NCBI GenBank assembly: GCA_031177735.1
Contig: JAPSKJ010000037.1
Coordinates: 1-14,333, forward strand
DNA from: Nocardioides sp.
GTDB lineage: Bacteria; Actinomycetota; Actinomycetes; Propionibacteriales; Nocardioidaceae
Direction: 5' to 3'
Length of the DNA stretch: 14,333 bases
Shown here: piece by piece, positions 6,338 through 12,816 of the stretch
How the letters are laid out: each line of letters begins with the position of its first letter
Position numbering within the stretch: the stretch's first letter is position 1
The notes under the pieces: model-generated
Database searches by the model: none
What the model was told of the DNA's origin: nothing
What the model saw: the letters and a program-made list of their open reading frames with translations, nothing else
Translations under genes and position numbers: made by a program

Positions 6338-6892
6338 GTGAGCACTGCCAACCCCAGCTCTGGGGGCCAGGACGTCAGGGGCCGGATCGAGGCTGAGCTC
6401 GCCGACCCCCTGCGCGCACTGGGGCTCGACGTCGAGGCCGTGGAGATCACTCCCGCCGGCCGGCGACGCGTGCTCCGGGTCGCCGTCGACAAGGACGGCG
6501 GAGTGACGCTCGACGACGTCGCCGACGCGACCCGGGAGGTCGACCGCGTCCTGGAGGCCTCCGACGTGATGGGCGAGCAGCCCTACACCCTCGAGGTGAC
6601 CTCTCGCGGAGTCGACCGTCCGCTGACCCTGCCGCGCCACTGGCGGCGCAACCGCGGCCGCCTGGTCAAGGCTGTGCTCACCGACGGCAGCACCCTGGTC
6701 GGTCGCATCGGCGAGTCGGACGGTGACGCCGCGACCCTGGACGTCTCCGGAACCTCGCGCCGGGTCTCCTACACCGAGGTCGCGAAGGCTCTGGTGCAGG
6801 TGGAGTTCAACCGCAAGGACGTGGTCGACGACCTCGACGACGACGCCGACCACCCCGACGACTCCCACGACACTGAGGCAGGAGAGGCCTGA
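6338..6892 (+). CDS. rimP: Ribosome maturation factor RimP
   Basis: RimP assists late assembly of the 30S subunit. The 184-residue product has the expected two domains: an N-terminal alpha/beta domain (about 14-90, with VEAVEITPAGRRRVLRVAVD and LEVTSRGVDRPLT) and an SH3-like barrel (about 95-158, GRLVKAVLTDGSTLVGRIGE). Residues 161-184 form an acidic tail with 12 Asp/Glu in 24 positions, beyond the conserved core. The GTG start is chosen for the Shine-Dalgarno sequence AGGGAGG 10 nt upstream. It heads the operon, and its TGA overlaps the nusA ATG by one base (TGATG), implying coupling. It is divergent from the lipoprotein gene. Confidence 0.95.
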   Translation: MSTANPSSGGQDVRGRIEAELADPLRALGLDVEAVEITPAGRRRVLRVAVDKDGGVTLDDVADATREVDRVLEASDVMGEQPYTLEVTSRGVDRPLTLPRHWRRNRGRLVKAVLTDGSTLVGRIGESDGDAATLDVSGTSRRVSYTEVAKALVQVEFNRKDVVDDLDDDADHPDDSHDTEAGEA

Positions 6893-7878
6893 TGGACATC
6901 GACCTGAGCATCCTGCGGATGCTGGAACGCGAGAAGGAGATCTCCTTCGACGTCCTCGTCGAGGCGATCGAGCAGGCCCTGCTCACCGCCTACCACAAGA
7001 CGCCCGGCGCGCAGGAGAAGGCGCGGGTCTCGCTGGACCGCAAGACCGGCCACGTGACCGTGCTCGCGGCGGAGGTCGACGAGGAGGGCGCCGTCGTCGG
7101 TGAGTACGACGACACCCCCGACGGCTTCGGCAGGATCGCGGCCACGACCGCCCGCCAGATCATGCTCCAGCGGCTGCGGGACGCCGAGGACGACATCCGG
7201 TTCGGCGAGTTCTCCGGCAAGGAGGGCGACATCATCTCCGGGGTCATCCAGCAGGGCCGCAACCCCGACGACGTGATGGTGGACCTCGGCAAGCTGGAGG
7301 CGCTGCTGCCCGTCAGCGAACGGGTGCCGGGGGAGACCTACGAGCACGGTGACCGGATCAAGTGCCTGGTCATGAGCGTGCGCAAGGGCATGCGCGGCCC
7401 GCAGATCGCGCTCAGCCGCACCCACCCGACGCTGGTCAAGAAGCTGTTCGCGCTCGAGGTGCCCGAGATCGCCGACGGCACCGTCGAGATCGCAGCGATC
7501 GCCCGTGAGGCGGGCCACCGCACCAAGATCGCCGTGCGGTCCACGGTGCCCGGTGTCAATGCGAAGGGCGCCTGCATCGGCCCGATGGGCCAGCGCGTCC
7601 GCAACGTCATGGCCGAGCTGCACGGCGAGAAGATCGACATCGTCGACTGGTCCGACGACCCGGCCACCCTGGTGGCCAGTGCGCTGTCGCCGGCGCGGGT
7701 CAGCTCGGTCGAGATCGTCGACCCCGCGGCCAAGTCGGCCCGGGTCGTCGTGCCCGACTACCAGCTCTCGCTCGCCATCGGCAAGGAGGGCCAGAACGCC
7801 CGGCTCGCCGCGCGACTCACCGGCTGGCGCATCGACATCCGCTCCGACGAGGAGACGCCGATCGCCCCTCCGGCGTGA
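6892..7878 (+). CDS. nusA: Transcription termination/antitermination factor NusA
   Basis: NusA binds RNA polymerase and nascent RNA, modulating pausing, termination and rRNA antitermination. The 328 residues give the short actinobacterial form without the acidic C-terminal repeats of E. coli NusA. Domains in order: N-terminal RNAP-binding domain (about 1-105), S1 (about 110-180), KH1 with GPMG at 230-233, and KH2 with GKEG at 297-300 within a QNARLAARLTGW signature. The ATG overlaps the rimP stop, and GGAGAGG at 6881-6887 serves as ribosome site. The stop overlaps the start of the following hydrolase gene. In E. coli NusA represses its own operon; whether that holds here is unknown. Confidence 0.97.
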   Translation: MDIDLSILRMLEREKEISFDVLVEAIEQALLTAYHKTPGAQEKARVSLDRKTGHVTVLAAEVDEEGAVVGEYDDTPDGFGRIAATTARQIMLQRLRDAEDDIRFGEFSGKEGDIISGVIQQGRNPDDVMVDLGKLEALLPVSERVPGETYEHGDRIKCLVMSVRKGMRGPQIALSRTHPTLVKKLFALEVPEIADGTVEIAAIAREAGHRTKIAVRSTVPGVNAKGACIGPMGQRVRNVMAELHGEKIDIVDWSDDPATLVASALSPARVSSVEIVDPAAKSARVVVPDYQLSLAIGKEGQNARLAARLTGWRIDIRSDEETPIAPPA

Positions 7879-8696
7879 TGCGGGAGCACTCCCTCAGCGC
7901 CCCGGACGGCGTCCTCGTCGAGGGCGGCGCGACCGTCGGCGTACTCGTGCTGGCCGGGTCGTCCGGCCGGGTCGAGGTCGACCGCTGCCGGTTGCTGGCC
8001 GGGGAGGGGATGACCGCGGCGTCGCTGCGCTACTTCGGTGCGCCGGGGGTGCCCGAGCAGCTCGACCGGGTGCCGCTGGAGACGTTCGAGGACGTGCTGG
8101 CCATGCTCCACGAGCGGTGCGACCGGCTCGCGGTCGTCGGCTCGTCCAAGGGCGCCGAGGCCGCGCTGCTGCTCGCGGCCGCCTACCCCGAGATCGATGC
8201 GGTGGTCGGGCTCGCGCCGACCGACGTCGTCTGGGCCGCGCTGTCGACCGAGCGACCGCAGCGCTCCTCGTGGACCCGCGCCGGTGAGCCGCTGCCGTTC
8301 GTGCCCTACGACGACGACTGGGAGCCGGTCACCGACCCGCCGCGATTCGTCGAGGGCTACCGGCGCTCCCTGGAGACCTACGCCGACCGGGTGCCCGCCG
8401 CCCGGATCGCGGTGGAGCGGATCGGGGGAGACGTGGTGCTCGCGGCCGGCGGCGACGACGCCGTGTGGCCGTCGGTGGAGTTCGCGCACCGGATCGAGCA
8501 GCGGCGGGCCGCCGCAGGGCTGGCCACCGCCGTGGTGACCGCCGAGGAGGCCGGCCACCACCTGCTGCTGCCCGGTGAGGTCCCGCCGCCTCCGCGGCCC
8601 GACTTGGCGCGCGGCGGAACACCCGTCGCCGACGCCGGGCTCGGGCGCTCGCTGTGGCCGATCCTCCTCGACGCCCTACGCGGCGACAGTCCCTGA
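7878..8696 (+). CDS. Alpha/beta hydrolase, BAAT C-terminal / acyl-CoA thioesterase-like
   Basis: A 272-residue alpha/beta hydrolase resembling the C-terminal domain of bile acid-CoA:amino acid N-acyltransferases and type I acyl-CoA thioesterases. The nucleophile elbow is G-S-S-K-G (Gly88, Ser90, Gly92), followed by AEAALLLAAAYPEIDAVVGL, characteristic of that family. Asp193/Asp194 in GGDDAVWPS and His227 in AGHHLLLPG complete a plausible catalytic triad. The N-terminal Ig-like domain of the full-length thioesterases is missing, as in other short bacterial members. The ATG at 7878 overlaps the nusA TGA (TGATG); GTG 7875 is an alternative. Its place between nusA and ylxR is not the usual order. 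The substrate is unknown; a thioester or ester is inferred. Confidence 0.82.
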   Translation: MREHSLSAPDGVLVEGGATVGVLVLAGSSGRVEVDRCRLLAGEGMTAASLRYFGAPGVPEQLDRVPLETFEDVLAMLHERCDRLAVVGSSKGAEAALLLAAAYPEIDAVVGLAPTDVVWAALSTERPQRSSWTRAGEPLPFVPYDDDWEPVTDPPRFVEGYRRSLETYADRVPAARIAVERIGGDVVLAAGGDDAVWPSVEFAHRIEQRRAAAGLATAVVTAEEAGHHLLLPGEVPPPPRPDLARGGTPVADAGLGRSLWPILLDALRGDSP

Positions 8697-8746
8697 TCCC
8701 GCCGCCCGCGGCGCGCCCCGGTTCGTCATCGTCACCACTGACGCGG

Positions 8747-8752
8747 TAGAGT
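8747..8752 (+). promoter_or_regulatory. Candidate -10 of an internal promoter before ylxR
   Basis: TAGAGT fits TANNNT and ends 9 nt before the ylxR GTG, giving a leaderless or almost leaderless transcript; no Shine-Dalgarno sequence precedes the GTG. The 65-nt gap after the hydrolase also carries a small 5-bp hairpin (8700-8704 with 8709-8713) directly after its stop, which could weakly terminate. Together these would make ylxR-infB partly independent of rimP-nusA. Confidence 0.4.
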
Positions 8753-8761
8753 GACTGTTCG

Positions 8762-9061
8762 GTGGCACGTCATGACGAAACCCCAGTTCAGGGCCCTGTT
8801 CGGACCTGTGTCGGGTGTCGTAAGCGGGCTGCCAAGCGCGAGTTGTTGCGGGTGACCGCCGGCACGGATGCGCACGGCCAGCCGGCCGTCGTGCCCGATC
8901 CGTCGGCCACCGCACCCGGTCGCGGGGCGCACCTGCACCCCACGACCGAGTGCTACGAGCTCGCGGTGCGGCGGAAAGCCTTCGCCCGGGCCCTTCGGCT
9001 CGGCGCCGGGCTGCCCACCGCCCCGATAGCCGCGTACGTCGACTCACCGACCACCACATGA
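8762..9061 (+). CDS. ylxR: YlxR-family RNA-binding protein
   Basis: A 99-residue YlxR/DUF448 protein. The signature RTCVGCRKR lies at residues 14-22 with Cys16 and Cys19, followed by ELLRV and, near the C-terminus, GRGAHLHPTTECYELAVRRK, the second family block. YlxR genes sit between nusA and infB in most Gram-positives; the Bacillus protein has been reported to bind RNase P RNA (RnpM). The GTG start is placed just before the conserved domain and next to the -10 hexamer. The stop codon overlaps a new ATG (ATGA at 9058-9061) that begins the mini-ORF chain before infB. Confidence 0.92.
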   Translation: MARHDETPVQGPVRTCVGCRKRAAKRELLRVTAGTDAHGQPAVVPDPSATAPGRGAHLHPTTECYELAVRRKAFARALRLGAGLPTAPIAAYVDSPTTT

Positions 9062-9153
9062 TCGAAGCGTGATCAACACCGACCAGGAACTGGAGCAACA
9101 GCTCATGAGCACTCGATGAGTACTTCGCGATGAGCATGTTCACCAACCACTAA
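9058..9153 (+). promoter_or_regulatory. Chain of overlapping start/stop mini-ORFs leading to infB
   Basis: Starting at the ylxR stop, each ORF begins on the stop of the one before. ATGA at 9058-9061 opens MIEA (stop 9070-9072). GTGA at 9069-9072 opens a 16-codon ORF (stop 9117-9119). ATGA at 9116-9119 opens MSTSR (stop 9131-9133). ATGA at 9130-9133 opens MSMFTNH, ending in TAA at 9151-9153. Each step shifts by -1, so all three frames are used. The segment from 9105 to 9138 repeats ATGAGC/ATGAGT three times. A GGAG at 9092-9095 could let ribosomes enter afresh at ATG 9105. Read directly from sequence; the regulatory role is inferred. Confidence 0.55.
9069..9119 (+). CDS. Putative 16-residue leader peptide before infB
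   Basis: The longest link of the mini-ORF chain, reading MINTDQELEQQLMSTR from GTG 9069. It contains an internal in-frame ATG at 9105 with GGAG 9 nt upstream, so a 4-residue MSTR version could also be made. The composition (Gln/Glu-rich) is unlike its Ala/Gly/Arg-rich neighbours. No known leader peptide matches; translation may matter more than the product. Confidence 0.3.
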   Translation: MINTDQELEQQLMSTR

Positions 9154-9205
9154 CGGTCACAGAGCAATCCCCGGATGACCCGGGTCTGTGGCCAGAAGGA
9201 GAATT

Positions 9206-12091
9206 GTGGCCAAGACCCGAGTTTCCGAACTCGCCAAGCAGTACGGCATCACCAGCAAGGAAGCGCTGGAGAAGCTGGGCGCCATCGGCGAGTTCGCCAA
9301 GACCGCATCGTCCAGCATCGAGCTGCCTGCGGTGAAGAAGTTCGAAGCGACCTACGGTGCCGAGCTTCTCGCGAAGATGAAGCCGGCCGCCGAGAAGGCC
9401 GACAACGCTGGCAACGCCGAGAAGGCGCCGGAGAAGAAGGCCGAGGCGGCCCCTGCCGCCGCCGCGACGCCGGAGAAGCCTGCCGCCGCCGCACCCGCCG
9501 CCCCGTCGCCGGCTGCACCGGCACCCGCTGGACCGCGTCCAGGCCCGAGGCCGGCTCCCAAGCCTGCCCCCGCGCCTGCGCCTGCCCCGGAGGCCCCCGC
9601 AGCCCCCGCGGCCGCCGCTCCTGCGCCTGCCGCTCCCAAGTCCCCGGCCCCCGGCCCGAAGGCTCCCGGCGCCCCGGGCGCTCCGGGTGCCCCAGCCGCA
9701 CCGGGTGCGCCGAAGCCGGCGCCACGGCCGGTCGGCAAGCCGGGCGCGCCGCGCCCCGGCAACAACCCGTTCTCCTCCAGCCAGGGCATGGGTCGCCGTC
9801 CGGCGGCTCCCGCCGCCCGCGAGGGAACCCCGGCCCCGGGCGAGGCCCAGCGTCCGCCGCGTCCGCCGGCCGCTCGGGAGGGCGGCGCCGCGCCGCGCCC
9901 GGGCATGCCGCGCCCCAACCCGGCGATGATGCCCAAGAACCCCAACGCGTTCGGTGCCCGCCCCGGCGGCCCCGGCGGTCCCGGTCGCCCCGGTGCGCCC
10001 GGTCGCCCCGGCCCGGGCGGTGCCCGTCCGGGCGGTCCCGGCCGCGCCGGCGCCGGTGCCGGCGCCGGTGCGCCCGGTCGCGGCGGCTTCGGCGGCGGTC
10101 CCGGCGGTGGTCCCGCTGGCGGCGGTCGCCCCGGTGGCGGTGGCCGTCCCGGCCAGCGCGGCACCACGCAGGGCGCCTTCGGTCGTCCCGGCGGGCCCTC
10201 GCGCCGCGGTCGCAAGTCCAAGCGGGCGCGTCGCCAGGAGTTCGAGGCCATGGAGGCCCCGACGATCGGCGGCATCCGCGTCCGCAAGGGCAACGGCGAG
10301 ACTGTCCGGCTGCCCCGCGGCGCGTCGCTGACCGACTTCGCCGAGCGGATCAACGTCGACGCAGCCCAGCTCGTCCAGATGCTGTTCAGCCTCGGCGAGA
10401 TGGTCACCGCGACCGAGTCGGTCAACGACGAGACCCTCGAGCTGCTCGGTGAGGAGCTCAACTACGTCGTCCAGGTCGTCTCGCCCGAGGACGAGGACCG
10501 CGAGCTGCTCGAGTCCTTCGACATCGAGTTCGGTGAGGACGAGGGCGACGAGGGTGACCTCGAGATCCGTCCGCCGGTCGTGACCGTGATGGGTCACGTC
10601 GACCACGGTAAGACCAGGCTGCTCGACGCCATCCGCAACGCCAACGTCGTGGCCGGCGAGGCTGGCGGCATCACCCAGCACATCGGTGCCTACCAGGTGG
10701 CGACCGAGGTGGACGGCAACGAGCGTCGGATCACCTTCATCGACACCCCCGGCCACGAGGCGTTCACGGCCATGCGTGCCCGCGGCTCGCAGTCCTCCGA
10801 CATCGCGGTCCTCGTGGTCGCGGCCGACGACGGTGTGATGCCGCAGACGGTCGAGGCGCTCAACCACGCCAAGGCCGCAGGTGTGCCGATCGTGGTCGCG
10901 GTCAACAAGATCGACAAGCCCGAGGCCGACCCGACCAAGGTCCGTGGTCAGCTGACCGAGTACGGCCTGGTCCCCGAGGAGTACGGCGGCGACGCGATGT
11001 TCGTCGACGTCTCGGCCAAGTCCAACCTCAACATCGAGGGGCTGCTCGAGGCGATCGTCCTGACGGCCGACGCCTCCCTGGACCTGCGTGCCAACCCGCA
11101 CCAGGATGCTCAGGGCCTGGTCATCGAGGCGCACCTCGACCGCGGTCGCGGTCCGGTCGCCACGGTGCTGGTGCAGCGCGGCACGCTCAAGGTCGGCGAC
11201 TCGATCGTCGCGGGCCCCGCCCACGGCCGTGTCCGCGCGATGCTCGACGAGTACGGCAAGGAGATCCAGGAGGCCACCCCGGCGCGTCCGGCGATGGTGC
11301 TCGGTCTCTCCGCCGTTCCCGGTGCGGGTCAGAACTTCCTGGTCGTCGAGGACGACCGGATGGCCCGCCAGATCGCCGAGAAGCGCGAGGCTCGTGAGCG
11401 TGCGGCCATGCAGGCCAAGCGTCGCGTCCGCCGCACGCTCGAGGACTTCATGGCCTCCATGGAGAAGGGCGAGAGCCAGGAGCTCAACCTCATCCTCAAG
11501 GGCGACGTGTCCGGCTCGGTCGAAGCGCTCGAGGATGCGCTGGCGAAGATCGACGTCGGCGACGACGTCGGCATCCGGGTCATCGACCGCGGTGTCGGTG
11601 CCATCACCGAGACCAACGTCGACCTGGCCGCAGCCTCCGACGCGATCATCATCGGCTTCAACGTCCGCCCGCAGGGCAAGGCGACCGAGCTGGCCGAGCG
11701 CGAGGGCGTGGAGATCCGCTACTACACGGTGATCTACCAGGCCATCGAGGAGATCGAGGCCGCGCTCAAGGGCATGCTCAAGCCGGAGTTCGAGGAGCGC
11801 ACCCTGGGCCGCGCCGAGATCCGCGCGATCTTCCGCAGCTCGAAGATCGGCAACATCGCCGGATGTATGGTCATCGACGGTGTCATCCGCCGCAACGCCA
11901 AGGTTCGCGTCATCCGCGACGGCAACGTGGTGGCCGACAACCTCGACCTGGCCTCGCTCAAGCGCGAGAAGGACGACGCCTCCGAGGTCCGCGAGGGCTT
12001 CGAGTGCGGTCTGGTCCTGCGGAACTTCCAGGACATCAAGGACGGCGACATCGTCGAGGCGTTCGAGATGGTGGAGATCCCGCGCGGCTGA
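9206..12091 (+). CDS. infB: Translation initiation factor IF-2
   Basis: The GTPase that delivers initiator fMet-tRNA to the 30S P site and promotes subunit joining. The 961-residue product has an IF2N domain at about 1-55. A low-complexity Ala/Pro then Gly/Pro/Arg linker follows at about 78-345, long as in other actinobacteria, then a second IF2N-type domain at about 352-430. The G domain has G1 GHVDHGKT at 463-470, G3 DTPGH at 513-517, G4 NKID at 567-570 and G5 SAK from 603. Domains II-IV continue to the C-terminus, which ends in the fMet-tRNA-binding barrel. GTG 9206 is chosen because AAGGAG lies at 9196-9201 and the following residues align with the mycobacterial N-terminus. The upstream in-frame GTG 9188 would read the Shine-Dalgarno sequence as codons. 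Very long antisense and off-frame ORFs here are composition shadows. Confidence 0.97.
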   Translation: MAKTRVSELAKQYGITSKEALEKLGAIGEFAKTASSSIELPAVKKFEATYGAELLAKMKPAAEKADNAGNAEKAPEKKAEAAPAAAATPEKPAAAAPAAPSPAAPAPAGPRPGPRPAPKPAPAPAPAPEAPAAPAAAAPAPAAPKSPAPGPKAPGAPGAPGAPAAPGAPKPAPRPVGKPGAPRPGNNPFSSSQGMGRRPAAPAAREGTPAPGEAQRPPRPPAAREGGAAPRPGMPRPNPAMMPKNPNAFGARPGGPGGPGRPGAPGRPGPGGARPGGPGRAGAGAGAGAPGRGGFGGGPGGGPAGGGRPGGGGRPGQRGTTQGAFGRPGGPSRRGRKSKRARRQEFEAMEAPTIGGIRVRKGNGETVRLPRGASLTDFAERINVDAAQLVQMLFSLGEMVTATESVNDETLELLGEELNYVVQVVSPEDEDRELLESFDIEFGEDEGDEGDLEIRPPVVTVMGHVDHGKTRLLDAIRNANVVAGEAGGITQHIGAYQVATEVDGNERRITFIDTPGHEAFTAMRARGSQSSDIAVLVVAADDGVMPQTVEALNHAKAAGVPIVVAVNKIDKPEADPTKVRGQLTEYGLVPEEYGGDAMFVDVSAKSNLNIEGLLEAIVLTADASLDLRANPHQDAQGLVIEAHLDRGRGPVATVLVQRGTLKVGDSIVAGPAHGRVRAMLDEYGKEIQEATPARPAMVLGLSAVPGAGQNFLVVEDDRMARQIAEKREARERAAMQAKRRVRRTLEDFMASMEKGESQELNLILKGDVSGSVEALEDALAKIDVGDDVGIRVIDRGVGAITETNVDLAAASDAIIIGFNVRPQGKATELAEREGVEIRYYTVIYQAIEEIEAALKGMLKPEFEERTLGRAEIRAIFRSSKIGNIAGCMVIDGVIRRNAKVRVIRDGNVVADNLDLASLKREKDDASEVREGFECGLVLRNFQDIKDGDIVEAFEMVEIPRG

Positions 12092-12145
12092 CCTGAACGG
12101 CGCTCGCTGCGCGCGTGCGTGCCCAGCGCCCTTCTAGATGCTGCC

Positions 12146-12223
12146 TTCCCTCCTCCTTCGCTCGCCGCGCCCGCCGTGTCGTCAGTCCAGACGGCACCGG
12201 GCGCCGGGCGGAGGAGGAGGGAG
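12146..12223 (+). promoter_or_regulatory. 30-bp hairpin in infB-rbfA gap, burying an SD-like sequence
   Basis: Positions 12146-12164 pair with 12205-12223 over 19 contiguous pairs (three G-U). After a 2-nt bulge, 12167-12172 pairs with 12199-12204, then 12173-12177 with 12191-12195 around a 13-nt loop. The 3' arm holds GGAGGAGGAGGGAG (12210-12223), an exceptionally strong Shine-Dalgarno-like run. Six Ts follow at 12229-12234, 5 nt past the stem. It could be a terminator or attenuator between infB and rbfA, a processing site, or a translational switch. The T-run is further from the stem than in a standard intrinsic terminator. Confidence 0.5.
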
Positions 12224-12249
12224 ACCGCTTTTTTGAGAGAGTGAGAGAC

Positions 12250-12816
12250 ATGAGCAACCCGCGGGCACGCCGGATCGCCGACCGGATCCAGGTCATCGTG
12301 GCGCAGATGCTGGAACGGCGGATCAAGGACCCGCGCGTCGGGTTCGTGACCATCACCGACGTCCGCGTGTCGGGCGACAACCAGCAGGCGACGATCTTCT
12401 ACACCGCGATGAGCGACGAGCCGGCCGAGCTGGCCGGCACCGCCGCGGCACTGGAGTCGGCCAAGGGGCTGATCCGCTCCGAGGTCGGCAAGCAGCTCGG
12501 CATGCGCCACGTGCCGACACTGACCTTCATCCACGACGCCCTGCCGGAGTCGGCCCGGCACCTCGACGAGGTGCTGGCCCGCGCCCGGCAGCTCGACGAG
12601 CAGGTCGCGGCGAGCCGGGTGGAGCAGTACGCCGGCGACCCGGACCCCTACAAGAAGCCCCGTGACGAGGACGACCTCGACGAGGACTGGGACGACGAGG
12701 ACGACCTCGAGGACGACGACCTCGACGACGATGACGACGACGATGACCTCGACGACGACGACGACCTCGACGACGACGACCTCGGCGACCTCGACGAGGA
12801 CGACGACCGAGCGTGA
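12250..12816 (+). CDS. rbfA: 30S ribosome-binding factor RbfA with long acidic tail
   Basis: RbfA binds the 30S head-body junction and assists 16S rRNA 5'-end maturation. The KH-like core runs from about residue 1 to 115, with RARRIADRIQVIVAQML, RIKDPRVGFVTITDV and HDALPESARHLDEVL, a normal family pattern. Residues 139-188 are an acidic tail with 39 Asp/Glu in 50 positions (34 Asp), interrupted mostly by spaced leucines, making the protein longer than the usual 120-135 residues. ATG 12250 is chosen because the conserved domain begins at once; GTG 12241 is in frame 9 nt earlier, and only a purine-rich GAGAGAGTGAGAG stretch precedes. The stop overlaps the truB start (GTGA). The frame is open back to 12115 but that stretch is the hairpin leader. 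Confidence 0.93.
   Translation: MSNPRARRIADRIQVIVAQMLERRIKDPRVGFVTITDVRVSGDNQQATIFYTAMSDEPAELAGTAAALESAKGLIRSEVGKQLGMRHVPTLTFIHDALPESARHLDEVLARARQLDEQVAASRVEQYAGDPDPYKKPRDEDDLDEDWDDEDDLEDDDLDDDDDDDDLDDDDDLDDDDLGDLDEDDDRA
12661..12813 (+). repeat. GAC/GAG codon tract in rbfA 3' end
   Basis: The part of rbfA encoding the acidic tail is a near-tandem run of GAC and GAG triplets interrupted by CTC, with the longest pure GAC/GAT stretch encoding eight Asp in a row. Such triplet tracts can gain or lose units by slippage without shifting the frame. The same tract makes deceptive Thr/Arg/Ser- and Ser/Arg-rich shadow ORFs in other frames. Confidence 0.7.

Noticed and set aside
9440..10215. Low-complexity Pro/Ala/Gly repeats in infB as a possible tandem-repeat element
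   Set aside because: Long repetitive linkers between IF2N domains are normal in actinobacterial IF2; no exact repeat unit is maintained.
9175..10452. 425-codon off-frame ORF beginning at ATG 9175 inside the infB leader
   Set aside because: It overlaps infB in another frame and is almost wholly Arg/Pro/Ser/Gly, a typical high-G+C shadow.
9140..11224. 694-codon open frame antisense to infB
   Set aside because: Its Gly/Ala/Arg/Leu-Asp repeats mirror infB codon bias on the opposite strand; no domain or ribosome site is recognisable.
12115..12249. 45-codon N-terminal extension of rbfA
   Set aside because: It covers the hairpin leader, has no RbfA similarity, and the conserved domain begins at ATG 12250.
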